Positions 35,042 through 42,865 are shown, counted from the stretch's first letter. The stretch: DNA of 64,000 bases from JACJVV01 sp964581515 (GCA_964581515.1 CAZOOV010000009.1:53770-117769); one strand, 5' to 3'. A program made the numbers and translations. The notes: generated by a model not told the origin, from the letters alone.

Positions 35042-36667
35042 TTAGTCTGAAAAATCATTAAGGCAGAGTAGATTTCGTCTTTGCATCTCTCTTTTTGTGA
35101 TCCATCCATCACGCCAGCTTTCTTTAGTTAATTTTCTGTATGGATTTGATCCTGTTCTATATCCCATTAGGATATTCTCTTTTGCTTTGCTTAGCAATGT
35201 CATTACACATTCTTCTGGGACTTGTCTTCTAGCACGTGAAGAGTCATAATCTCCTAAACATATCTGTTGCATTCTTCCTCTTTGTGAAAGGAATGGGTGT
35301 CTATATTCATTCATTACAATAGGATCATTGATTGTAAAATTACCTGATTGGTATGTGATTGCAACCCCTATCTTTGCAGGAGGCATGACAAGATATTTGT
35401 GAGCGTCTCTTACATGCGGGCTCTTTAAGCAATATTCTGGCGTAGTTACATACGCATAATATGTCCTGTCTATTATCTCATAACCTGATCCATTCATCTC
35501 AAACTTGTCTAGATTTGCAATCCTTGACAATTGTTCTCTTTGCTTTTGTATCTCATACATCTGCATTGCCTGGAATTCATTATGTTCAATCGCCTTTAGC
35601 TTGACTTCTTTCTCGATGAGCTTTTTGTAAAGCTGTTCTATATCTGAGACACTGTCTTCTTCCATCTGTATTGGAAAGAAGTAATTACCATCAATCTTTA
35701 CTTTGCTACTCTGCATCTTAATCATAAGTCTTGAAAGGTATCTTTTCTCGACAAGTCCCTTATTCTCTTTGATTAAGTCATAGATCTCACTTGGGTCTTT
35801 TGAAGGACTCATCCTTTGCAATCTCCTGTAGAAGTTCCTGTCAATATATTGTTCAAAGTAGCTTATCCATTCTTGAGGTGTAACTAAATCATGCACTCTA
35901 TTATCATAGAACATCAGATTCCTATCAGGGAATATGTGAGATGTCATGATTGATCTGTCATGTAATTCTCTAATCCCTCTTGGGGCTCTTTGATTTCCAT
36001 AATGATCATTTATTGCTGCAGATAATTGATTCAATATTGTACTATCTTCTTCTGTTCTAGTTCCTCTATTTCTTCTAGGATGATGTTCAAATCCTCTATA
36101 CTGCCTTTGTATGCCTTGAGTGAGATTTCTTTTCTGTTCTTGAATCTCTCTTCTCATTTCAGGAGACATATTGCCTGTCTGCGCAGCTTCTGCTATGTCT
36201 CTTGCAGTTGTCCTTGTTCTTCCTCCTGCATTCTCTGCCATTACCTCTATGAAATTATTATTGTGTGCTATCCCATTCTCTTCATCAATCATCTTTGCAA
36301 GCTGATCATCTGCATTGAAGTTAGTTATGATTGGGAGAACTTTTGTTACAAGAAGCTGTTGTACTTTGTTTCTGCTAAGTTCTTGGTTTATAGTATCTCT
36401 TGATCTGTACTCTGTGTTTGCAGCACTTTGCATGAATTCTTGTTCACATTGTTCTATCTGTTGCGCATTCTTTATGAAATAAAGATCTTCAAGTCCTTTT
36501 GCACTCTCAATCTCTTCTAGTGGGAATTTTTTATTACCTAATTCTATGTAATTGTCTACTAATTCATCTACAGAAGATGCAGGCTGGTATATCCTACCTT
36601 TATACAGCATCCATGGCTCAGCCAACATGAAAGCCAATGGTTTTGGTAACTCAAATTCTAATTCCAT
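35042..36667 (-). CDS. Paralogue 1 with a candidate E2-like C-terminal domain
   Basis: The 541-residue protein is a full-length paralogue of the next gene. It starts MELEFELPKPLAFMLAEPWM and contains a long variable Arg/Gln/Asn-rich helical middle (about 150-240). The C-terminal 130 residues have features of the UBC fold: VGVAITYQSGNFTINDPIVM strands, then RHPFLSQRGRMQQICLGDY, then a helix VPEECVMTLLSKAKENIL. Family E2 proteins have HPN-x-ICL with the catalytic Cys near this place; here HP and ICLG are kept and Cys470 is the candidate. The E2 assignment is inference by pattern and by gene context, not by full alignment. Its start is seven bases after the stop of the second copy. Confidence 0.6.
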   Translation of the reverse strand: MELEFELPKPLAFMLAEPWMLYKGRIYQPASSVDELVDNYIELGNKKFPLEEIESAKGLEDLYFIKNAQQIEQCEQEFMQSAANTEYRSRDTINQELSRNKVQQLLVTKVLPIITNFNADDQLAKMIDEENGIAHNNNFIEVMAENAGGRTRTTARDIAEAAQTGNMSPEMRREIQEQKRNLTQGIQRQYRGFEHHPRRNRGTRTEEDSTILNQLSAAINDHYGNQRAPRGIRELHDRSIMTSHIFPDRNLMFYDNRVHDLVTPQEWISYFEQYIDRNFYRRLQRMSPSKDPSEIYDLIKENKGLVEKRYLSRLMIKMQSSKVKIDGNYFFPIQMEEDSVSDIEQLYKKLIEKEVKLKAIEHNEFQAMQMYEIQKQREQLSRIANLDKFEMNGSGYEIIDRTYYAYVTTPEYCLKSPHVRDAHKYLVMPPAKIGVAITYQSGNFTINDPIVMNEYRHPFLSQRGRMQQICLGDYDSSRARRQVPEECVMTLLSKAKENILMGYRTGSNPYRKLTKESWRDGWITKREMQRRNLLCLNDFSD

Positions 36668-36673
36668 CTTTTC

Positions 36674-38401
36674 TTACCATCCATACCTTGTAGTTGGTCT
36701 TCTTGCTGGTGTGAAATCATTATAGCAAGGAAGCCCTCTTCTTTCTATCTCCTGTTTTGTTGTCCATCCACTGAAATTATGCTTGTCTACGCGTATGTGT
36801 TCTCCTCTTCCTGTGACATATCCCATCATGAGTATCTCAGTTGCTTTGCTGAGCAGATCAAGTATCTTTTTTTCGGGGACAGCTGATCTCATTGTTCCGT
36901 CTCTTCTGTATGGATTGTTACGATATGCATAAGTTCCAAGACATATCTGTCTCATACTGTGTCTACCCATCCCAAAAAGGAAAGGATGTTGATAATCATT
37001 CATTATGACTGGATTTCCAATTACGAATTGATTATTTCTATATGATACAGAAACTCCTACTTTGGCTGGTGCCATAGGGAGATAATTATCAGGACCATTA
37101 ACGCGAATTCCTTTCAATGCATATTCAGGGGTTGTTACATAAGCGAAATACTCCTCTCCTATCTTCTCATATCCTGCACCTTCCATGTCAAACTTCTCAA
37201 GATTTGCTATCCTTGACAATGCTTCTCGTTGACTTTGGATCTGTGCAAGCTGCTCAGTCTGGAATTCATGGTGATCTATCGCTTTTAGCTTGATATCTTT
37301 TTCCATGAGTTTTTTGTATACCTGTTCAATTCCATCAAGGCTTTGTTCTTCTATCTTGATTGGAAAAAAGAAATCTCCACTTATCTTTAACCTGCTTGTC
37401 TGCAATTTTAGTATTAATCTTGATAGGTATCTTTTCTCTACTTGGTCTTTTCTGTTTTTTATGGTCTCATATATCTCATCTGGATCTCTTGAAGGAGACA
37501 TCCCTTGCAGTTGTCTGTAAAATCCTCTTTCAATATGTTCTTCAAAATAACTTATCCATTCAGCAGCAGTCACTAAATCATGCACTCCATTTGCATATGC
37601 CATTATATTCCTTTGTGGAAATAAATGGGAAGTAAGAATTGAATTATCTCTTAGCGGTTGTGCTCTTTGTCTTTCTTGACGTGCATTTCTAGGTGCAACA
37701 TTTGCATATGTGCTCTCGATTGCTTGTGCTAATTGGTCTAAGACTGCACCTTGTGCATTTCTTGTTGTCTCTATTGTTTCTCTTCTTTGTCTTCTTTGCC
37801 TTACAGGTTGATGTTCATATTGTGCATATTCTTGATTTATTGCACTCACCAATCTTCTTTTTTGTTGTTGAAGCTCTCTTTGCATGGCACCGTCTGCGTC
37901 TTGTGTGTTTCTATTTCTATTATCTCTTTGTGTCTGGTTGCTTACAGCTTCTGCCATTGCATTGATGAAATTATCATTATTAGGATTATCATTATGTGCT
38001 ACGCCGTTCTCTTCCTCTTCTATAAGCATAGTCAACTGGTCATCTGTATTGAAACGTGTTATGATAGGAAGGACTTTGTCGACAAGAAGATGCAGTACCT
38101 TATTTCTGCTGAGTTCGCGATTAATGTTCTCTGTTGATCTGAATTCAGTATTGACTGCTCTTTGCATGTATTCTTGTTCACATCTCTCTATATCTTGTGC
38201 ATTCTTAAGAAAGTAGAAATCTTCAAGACCTTTAGCAGTTTCAATTTCAGCAAGTGAGAATTTTTTGCTGTTCAGTTCAATATAATTCTCTGCTTCACCA
38301 CCTTCTATCCTGCCTGGCTGGTATATCCTTCCTTCATGCAGTATCCATGGCTGTGCAAGCAGGAATGCAAGCGGTTTTGGCAGGTCAAATTCGAGATCCA
38401 T
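36674..38401 (-). CDS. Paralogue 2 with a candidate E2-like C-terminal domain
   Basis: The 575-residue protein shares the N-terminus (MDLEFDLPKPLAFLLAQPWI), the ENINRELSRNKVLHLLVDKV helix, the TSHLFPQRNIMAY region and the C-terminal HPFLFGMGRHSMRQICLGTY with its neighbour. The candidate catalytic Cys is 487. The middle differs most and is rich in Gln and Arg. A Trp/Tyr-rich extension (PARRPTTRYGW) closes it. Two paralogues next to each other could form a heterodimer, as in the Ubc13/Mms2 type arrangement, with both keeping the Cys. It may be the first gene of this run: a terminator-like hairpin lies upstream at 38486-38519. Confidence 0.6.
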   Translation of the reverse strand: MDLEFDLPKPLAFLLAQPWILHEGRIYQPGRIEGGEAENYIELNSKKFSLAEIETAKGLEDFYFLKNAQDIERCEQEYMQRAVNTEFRSTENINRELSRNKVLHLLVDKVLPIITRFNTDDQLTMLIEEEENGVAHNDNPNNDNFINAMAEAVSNQTQRDNRNRNTQDADGAMQRELQQQKRRLVSAINQEYAQYEHQPVRQRRQRRETIETTRNAQGAVLDQLAQAIESTYANVAPRNARQERQRAQPLRDNSILTSHLFPQRNIMAYANGVHDLVTAAEWISYFEEHIERGFYRQLQGMSPSRDPDEIYETIKNRKDQVEKRYLSRLILKLQTSRLKISGDFFFPIKIEEQSLDGIEQVYKKLMEKDIKLKAIDHHEFQTEQLAQIQSQREALSRIANLEKFDMEGAGYEKIGEEYFAYVTTPEYALKGIRVNGPDNYLPMAPAKVGVSVSYRNNQFVIGNPVIMNDYQHPFLFGMGRHSMRQICLGTYAYRNNPYRRDGTMRSAVPEKKILDLLSKATEILMMGYVTGRGEHIRVDKHNFSGWTTKQEIERRGLPCYNDFTPARRPTTRYGW

Positions 38402-38485
38402 TTTTTATCTTTCCTTTATTTTGTCTGATCTGGATTGATTCTTGTTGATCCTCTAATTTTTCGGATGATGTTATGTTGAAATATT

Positions 38486-38519
38486 AAAAAAAAAGAAAAA
38501 AGAAGCCATTTTTGGCCTC
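38486..38519 (-). terminator. Hairpin plus U-tract, intrinsic-type terminator after the 189-residue gene
   Basis: On the minus strand GAGGCC-AAAAAT-GGCTTC (one G-U pair) is followed by TTTTTTCTTTTTTTTT. It begins directly after the stop of the gene at 38520. Archaeal terminators are usually U-tracts without such a stem, so this is notable. Confidence 0.6.
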
Positions 38520-39089
38520 TTAATCCAACAGCTGAACAATGCCTGTCTTGTAAGGCATCGCCATACCGCCTTCGTCGTGTGTTACGACAGCAATATCACA
38601 ATAGTTTACGTCAACACTACCATTGCCGGTCCTTTGTGTTTTCTTGATAAGATAGTCACCTAACTTATCCTCCAGATGCTCAATGCCAAGGTTGTACCTT
38701 TCACCAAGTCCTGGTGGGTTATTGATCAACAGTCTGCTGTCGGGCATGTCAAGACGTTGCTTAACATCGTCAACAACAGTTTGATCTGCGTCACTGGTTG
38801 CTACTTCCGGAGAAATGACATACTTTATGATTTGTCTTAAGTCACATTCGCCAGGTGTTGAATCATACAAATCCTGGGGTAACTTGGTTACTATTCTCCT
38901 GTTACTCAGTCCTCCTCCTACACCTACATAAGTAGGTAGTTCTGGATCAGCTGGTTCAGCTTGTGGCACATCTGCTTGTGGTGTTGGTGCAGGTGCTGCC
39001 TCCTCTGGTTCAGATGCAGTGCCCATCCTAGGCCTATATGAAGACCTTCTGACAGGTGTTACTCCGCTTGAACCTCCTCCCATGCTCAT
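38520..39089 (-). CDS. Unknown 189-residue protein with a disordered Pro/Ala-rich N-terminus and compact C-terminus
   Basis: The first 60 residues are low-complexity (MSMGGGSSGVTP, then APAPTPQADVPQAEPADPEL). The rest (TKLPQDLYDSTPGECDLRQI onward) is a compact domain with strands and a few helices, ending IVQLLD with no Gly-Gly. I cannot name the family. The GC content looks clearly higher than that of its neighbours and codon choices look more regular, which suggests high expression or separate origin. A strong Shine-Dalgarno (GGAGGTGG) sits in a small hairpin (39094-39109) before the ATG, and a terminator follows. In this context a structural or modifier-like protein is possible, though an ordinary abundant protein is too. 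Confidence 0.72.
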   Translation of the reverse strand: MSMGGGSSGVTPVRRSSYRPRMGTASEPEEAAPAPTPQADVPQAEPADPELPTYVGVGGGLSNRRIVTKLPQDLYDSTPGECDLRQIIKYVISPEVATSDADQTVVDDVKQRLDMPDSRLLINNPPGLGERYNLGIEHLEDKLGDYLIKKTQRTGNGSVDVNYCDIAVVTHDEGGMAMPYKTGIVQLLD

Positions 39090-39093
39090 TTTT

Positions 39094-39109
39094 TTCCACC
39101 TCCGTGGAA
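39094..39109 (-). promoter_or_regulatory. Shine-Dalgarno inside a hairpin before the 189-residue gene
   Basis: The minus strand reads TTCCAC-GGAG-GTGGAA, a perfect 6-bp stem with GGAG as loop. The Shine-Dalgarno (GGAGGTGG) overlaps loop and stem, so folding could control initiation at 39089. Confidence 0.55.
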
Positions 39110-39140
39110 CTGTTTTGTTTATTATCGTCTCAAAGAGAGC

Positions 39141-39154
39141 TTACGCTAGCGTAA
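39141..39154. promoter_or_regulatory. 14-bp palindrome TTACGCTAGCGTAA
   Basis: A perfect palindrome, unusually GC-containing for this AT-rich region, between the formyltransferase-like gene and the 189-residue gene. It is a candidate operator for the latter, 52 bases before its ATG. Confidence 0.5.
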
Positions 39155-39178
39155 TCTTTGTGTAATGTGCGTTTTAGT

Positions 39179-40168
39179 TCAGGTCAACAAGACCTTTTGG
39201 TTATTAGCTCTGTTGAGAGTATGAATTATCTGTGAATCAATTTGTGAATTTGTCTGTGAATCATTTTGAGAAGTGTCTCCTTTTATTCCTGAGATGTAAA
39301 GTGTGCCTCCGTTTACGCAGACAGCGTAGCTTCCATCAAACATAGGGTAGACTTTTCCATATTCCATCTCTGTCTGTCTTGCTTCAGGGATGAAATTTGC
39401 TTCTGTTATTCTGAACTGCTTGTCTTGACCTTCTATGGAAATTCCTGATATCGCTCCTCTATTAACTCCTCCTGCGAGGACTTTTCTCATGATCGTCTCT
39501 CCTCCATCTGTTCCCCAGTCAATCTTCAGAAGTTTATCGAGTTCAGACGCCCTTGCGTAGGTTGCTTTGGAGGTGTCTTGGGGTGTTTTAGAATAAGTAC
39601 CTTTGGTGTAAAGGTCTAGTGCTTCCTCTAATGCAAGGGCAGATTGTTTTGAACTCAAGAAGTAAAGCTCATCGATATCCATATCCCATATCTTTATCGG
39701 GTATGATTTGTAAACTATCTCTCCATCATCGAATTTTTCAGTCATAGTATGTACGCTAACCCTGAAATCATCGCCATTAACTATCAAATATTCAAGGGGA
39801 ACACCTCCCCTCCATCTTGGAAGATCAGAGGGATGGACATTCCAGATGCCGCTAGGTATTGCATCTATAATTTTCTGAGGTATCTTTTGATCAAAATTCA
39901 TCACTACGCCAAGTTCTGCTCCGCATTCCTTTATCTTATCTGCTAATTCATCTGAACTTACTGGTTCTGTACAGACTTCAAGCCCATACATTGAAGCAAT
40001 ATTCTTTACAAGGTCAGCTTTATCCTTGTCCTTGTATGAAACTATGACTTTTTTTACTTCCACTTTATCTTTCAGATCACCTCTCATCAGGCGTTGAATA
40101 CCATAATAACCTGTGAGTCCATGGCCAAAATATACAAGCGGTACCTTTCCAGTCATTTTTTCAGTCAT
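39179..40168 (-). CDS. Formyltransferase-family protein, Fmt-like
   Basis: The 329-residue protein matches the formyl_transf_N fold: GLTGYYGIQRL, then NVHPSDLPRWRGGVPLEYLI with the catalytic Asn and His, and VHTMTEKFDDGEIV with the catalytic Asp. The C-terminal part has ATYARASELDKLLKIDW, the alignment point of methionyl-tRNA formyltransferase's C-domain. Archaea do not normally start proteins with formyl-methionine, so the substrate may be another amine, for example a sugar or small molecule. The end has the repeat NDSQTNSQIDSQ encoded by a 12-base repeat at about 39215-39262. It is 24 bases from the next gene upstream. Confidence 0.83.
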   Translation of the reverse strand: MTEKMTGKVPLVYFGHGLTGYYGIQRLMRGDLKDKVEVKKVIVSYKDKDKADLVKNIASMYGLEVCTEPVSSDELADKIKECGAELGVVMNFDQKIPQKIIDAIPSGIWNVHPSDLPRWRGGVPLEYLIVNGDDFRVSVHTMTEKFDDGEIVYKSYPIKIWDMDIDELYFLSSKQSALALEEALDLYTKGTYSKTPQDTSKATYARASELDKLLKIDWGTDGGETIMRKVLAGGVNRGAISGISIEGQDKQFRITEANFIPEARQTEMEYGKVYPMFDGSYAVCVNGGTLYISGIKGDTSQNDSQTNSQIDSQIIHTLNRANNQKVLLT

Positions 40169-40192
40169 TTTTCTTAGTTTACCTCTTTTGCT

Positions 40193-40426
40193 TTATTCAT
40201 CATCATAGTCTTCAAATTCTTCATCATCAGTCTCTTCAGTGATGTTCAACACATAAAACTCTGAATGGATACCTTCCTGTGTAAGAGCTAGATCGATTAT
40301 GACAACTTCAAGCTCACGGGTCTCTTCATCTTCATAGTATCTTCTTTCCTCCATAAGAAGGTGCAAATTCCCTTCCATATCATATGCCGCTCTTGCGGCT
40401 GGTTTTTGTGTGTCGATCAATTTCAT
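40193..40426 (-). CDS. Acidic 77-residue protein led by a structured RNA
   Basis: The protein MKLIDTQKPAARAAYDMEGN and following residues carries a short N-terminal domain with strands (LHLLMEERRYY, LEVVIIDLAL, SEFYVLNI) and a C-terminal Asp/Glu tail (EETDDEEFEDYDDE). No family is recognised. Its size and beta-rich pattern could fit a small nucleotide- or metal-linked protein. ATG 40426 follows CGGAGAT. The 5' leader holds a three-way-junction RNA (40456-40558), so expression is probably controlled post-transcriptionally. It is the first gene after the promoter at 40581-40600 and could head the leftward operon into the conjugation module. Confidence 0.7.
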   Translation of the reverse strand: MKLIDTQKPAARAAYDMEGNLHLLMEERRYYEDEETRELEVVIIDLALTQEGIHSEFYVLNITEETDDEEFEDYDDE

Positions 40427-40455
40427 ATCTCCGTTCTTATTTATGGGTTTATTTC

Positions 40456-40558
40456 CACAATGAGGAAAGCCAACCAGGCAATTTGGGGGGTTTCTGGCAA
40501 GGTTGGCCCAGAAGACATGTTAGGTTTCCGCGCCGTTTGCATGTCTTACCTCTTTGTG
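40456..40558 (-). ncRNA. 103-nt three-way-junction structured leader RNA, riboswitch-like
   Basis: On the minus strand the closing stem is CACAA-A-GAGG (40558-40549) with CCTC-A-TTGTG (40465-40456), nine pairs with one A-A mismatch. Hairpin 1 is AAGACATG with CATGTCTT (40547-40540 and 40519-40512). Hairpin 2 is GCCAACC with GGTTGGC (40507-40501 and 40475-40469). Linkers are short, so the arms stack at one junction. The CUGG linker between the hairpins could pair with CCAG in hairpin 2's loop as a pseudoknot. GC content is far above the flanks. It begins at the expected transcript start. No known riboswitch class was recognised. Confidence 0.7.
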
Positions 40559-40580
40559 TATCTCATTATCTATTATATAA

Positions 40581-40600
40581 GGAAAATATATATACTTTAC
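40581..40600 (-). promoter_or_regulatory. Archaeal TATA element leading the structured RNA
   Basis: The minus strand reads GTAAAGTATATATATTTTCC. Its centre is about 26-30 bases upstream of the structured RNA, so transcription would begin with the RNA. Confidence 0.5.
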
Positions 40601-40719
40601 ATACTTACAGTAATATCAAAACGTTTTGTATGTATTTTGTATATTTTTCCCGTGAATTTTACAGGTAGTTTTCTTAATCTCATCTTTTTTCTGAAGATCT
40701 TATTTTTGTATGTTTTTTC

Positions 40720-40783
40720 CATTCTTTTTTCATCTTATCTTTTAATTTCTTCATTCTTTTTTCATCTTGTCTTTTCATTTCTT
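40720..40783 (-). repeat. 32-bp tandem repeat, two copies plus a partial third
   Basis: Two pyrimidine-rich units (plus strand CATTCTTTTTTCATCTTATC-type, 32 bp) lie at 40720-40751 and 40752-40783, with a degraded copy to 40797. They follow the stop of the NAD-kinase-like gene at 40797, where the minus-strand transcript is purine-rich. The stretch 40601-40719 shows only AT-rich, T-rich sequence with no other feature. Confidence 0.6.
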
Positions 40784-40796
40784 CATTATTTTTATC

Positions 40797-41720
40797 TTAT
40801 CTTCTTGCCAGATATACTTTGTTCTTGGAAGGTTTTATCGTCGCTGTTCTTCCTGCATTAAATTCAAGATAGTCTGTGAGTATCCCATCGCTGAATATCA
40901 CTCCATCTTCTGGCATCTTTGATATTATTGTCAATGGGTTGTTTTGCGTTACTTTCCCGTATACTTGGTGTGTTCTTGCAATATTTGAAGGAAAAGGACT
41001 TCTTACTGCAAACATAAGATAGTCATAATCTCTGTTGAAAGGAACAGCAGGTCCATTATAGCGTCCTCCTGACATTGCATTGACCTGTGATACAATTGAT
41101 GTAAGCCATCCTGTTGAGCCTGTCCCTGTTGAAACTATAATCCCATCAGAGGATTGGTATTCTTTTTGCCTTCTTTGCTGGATCTCATACCTTGCTGAGG
41201 TATGATTGTTCTTTCCTACAAATAAGTCGTTGATTGCAAGTATTCTCTCGCCATTGTCAAGCACTGCTTCTGCCATTGTGAGAGTTTCGTAGTCTGCAGA
41301 GCCTTCAAGAGCTGTCTTTAGCATCTGTGGAAATCCTTTAACATCGCATGATGCCAATACATTGTCATTCCTGTTAGAGTCTGGGTTTACTGCTATGATT
41401 GGCTGTTCTCCCACATATTTTGCTACATTTACAAGCATTCCAGCGTCTCCTATCGTGACTATCAGGTCTTTATTTCCTGTCTGGAACGTATCAAGGTGTT
41501 CTTTGTCAATCACTTGCGTCCTCATGGTCTTTGGCAATAATGCTATTGTCTTTCTCATCCCTTCTTTGTACGTATCATGACCCTGTTTGTAAAACTCATA
41601 TGAGTGGCCTCTGGATTCCAGATAAAACTTGACTTGAGAAGTTGTTGAATATCTTTTCAACAACTCCTCTAGTTCAGTGGCTTTCTTTACAACTACTATC
41701 TTGTCTGTTGTCATTTTCAT
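40797..41720 (-). CDS. NAD kinase-fold protein with intact second motif
   Basis: The 307-residue protein keeps SDGIIVSTGTGSTGW, the family's GDGxxVSTxTGS loop, and INDLFVGK at the NE motif. The first motif reads TIGDAGMLV where family members have GGDGT, so the first glycine pair is changed but the Asp is kept. This is closer to a working NAD kinase (NAD + ATP to NADP) than the protein at 16825. It overlaps no neighbour and is the last gene before the intergenic repeats, downstream of the SPFH gene in the same direction. Confidence 0.78.
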   Translation of the reverse strand: MKMTTDKIVVVKKATELEELLKRYSTTSQVKFYLESRGHSYEFYKQGHDTYKEGMRKTIALLPKTMRTQVIDKEHLDTFQTGNKDLIVTIGDAGMLVNVAKYVGEQPIIAVNPDSNRNDNVLASCDVKGFPQMLKTALEGSADYETLTMAEAVLDNGERILAINDLFVGKNNHTSARYEIQQRRQKEYQSSDGIIVSTGTGSTGWLTSIVSQVNAMSGGRYNGPAVPFNRDYDYLMFAVRSPFPSNIARTHQVYGKVTQNNPLTIISKMPEDGVIFSDGILTDYLEFNAGRTATIKPSKNKVYLARR

Positions 41721-41748
41721 TTTTTCTAGGTGTTAGGGTGTTATTTAC

Positions 41749-42612
41749 TCATCCTTTTCTTACAGCAGTCATTAGAGTTGCCATAAGGTCTGGTGTTATT
41801 GTCAAGTTCTCTATCCTTTCAGCATTCTTGCCTAGTTCATATAATGCTAATGATGCAAGTGTTGCAGGCTCTGCAGTCTGGTATGCTGTCAATTCTTTCT
41901 GTGCTGCTTGTGCGTTGAAATCTGCTGTCTTAAGCTTGTTTTCTCCTTCAAGATCAACAAATTCTTTTCGTTTCTCTTCTAGGTCTATTCTTGTCTTAAG
42001 TTCATTCTCTTGGATTGCTCTTTCTTTCTCTACAGCAATTGCACGTCTTGCGTAGATTGCTTCGTCTGCTGTTTGCAGTAATGATTCCCTATACTGTGCT
42101 TCGAGTGCCTTTGCAATCTCTGGTTTTGGCCTGATTGATGAGAAATATAACATCCCTACATCGATCCCATATTCTTCTTTTGTATTTTTCATGCCTTCCA
42201 GGACTTGCTGTGCCAGCTCTTCGCTCATCACCAGCAGTTGCTCTAGTGCTGTTGCCTGTACTATTCTTTTAGCTCCAGTCTGTACCAGTTGTATCATGTG
42301 GTCTGGAAGTTTTGATCCTTCTTCATTCAGATACATCTTTGATTTTGGATCAACTGAAAAGTTGTATTTGTTCATTGCAACTTCTGGGTTTGTCACTTGG
42401 TATACGATTCCTCCTTGCAGTGATATGTCCTGCTTGTCTGATGATACCTCATTGAATCCAAATGGTTGATCTCTCGTCGCTACTGAGACCAGCTCAATAG
42501 TTGTCCGAAACGGCATATATACTGCTGTAATGCCTTTTCCTTGCTTTTTCACCTTACCGCCTGCTGACATCCTTACGAATTCAGTCGGCTCTGCCTTGAA
42601 ATATCCCATCAT
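41749..42612 (-). CDS. SPFH/band 7 domain protein, no clear membrane segment
   Basis: The 287-residue protein has the band 7 core at about 5-160: TIELVSVATRDQPFGFNE, VYQVTNPEVAMNKYNF and the helix GAKRIVQATALEQLLVMSEE. A long coiled coil follows (about 180-245, EKERAIQENELKTRIDLEE), usual for SPFH proteins that form cage-like oligomers. The usual N-terminal membrane hairpin is absent, so it may be soluble or bind membranes only peripherally. ATG 42612 lies one base downstream of the previous stop, and its Shine-Dalgarno (GGCGGAGAT) encodes the last residues of the upstream gene. The two are therefore coupled. Confidence 0.8.
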   Translation of the reverse strand: MMGYFKAEPTEFVRMSAGGKVKKQGKGITAVYMPFRTTIELVSVATRDQPFGFNEVSSDKQDISLQGGIVYQVTNPEVAMNKYNFSVDPKSKMYLNEEGSKLPDHMIQLVQTGAKRIVQATALEQLLVMSEELAQQVLEGMKNTKEEYGIDVGMLYFSSIRPKPEIAKALEAQYRESLLQTADEAIYARRAIAVEKERAIQENELKTRIDLEEKRKEFVDLEGENKLKTADFNAQAAQKELTAYQTAEPATLASLALYELGKNAERIENLTITPDLMATLMTAVRKG

Positions 42613-42613
42613 T

Positions 42614-42853
42614 TTATATCTCTCCGCCTTTCGGCAATATCTTCATTCTTTGCATGAATATTGTCAGTTCACCATCAGATCCATGGATTTTCCCTAATGC
42701 CTCTAGAGGCAATGATTCAATTGGCTGTTCTTTTGCAACTTGCATCTCTTGCTCATATTCTTGTTGTAATTGTTGCATTTCTTGTTGCATCTGTTGTTGC
42801 ATCTGTTTTTCTCTTTTTTTTCCTCCTTTTCTCCATGCTTTTTCTTCTCTCAT
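42614..42853 (-). CDS. 79-residue Gln/Glu-rich coiled-coil protein ending KGGEI
   Basis: The protein has a basic start (MREEKAWRKGGKKREK), a Gln/Met coiled coil (QMQQQMQQEMQQLQQ), and a compact C-terminus ESLPLEALGKIHGSDGELTI ending in ILPKGGEI. The KGG near the C-terminus is superficially like the Pup or ubiquitin tail. However, those codons (GGC GGA GAG) are the Shine-Dalgarno of the SPFH gene, so the resemblance could be forced by the sequence overlap. No family is recognised. Its transcription is with the 43.2-48 kb salvage run. Confidence 0.6.
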   Translation of the reverse strand: MREEKAWRKGGKKREKQMQQQMQQEMQQLQQEYEQEMQVAKEQPIESLPLEALGKIHGSDGELTIFMQRMKILPKGGEI

Positions 42854-42865
42854 CTTCTTTTCTCC

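Noticed and set aside
42614..42853. Pup homologue
   Set aside because: Only the KGG near the end is shared. It lies in the overlap with the next gene's Shine-Dalgarno, and no Pup ligase or proteasome-activator partner is present.
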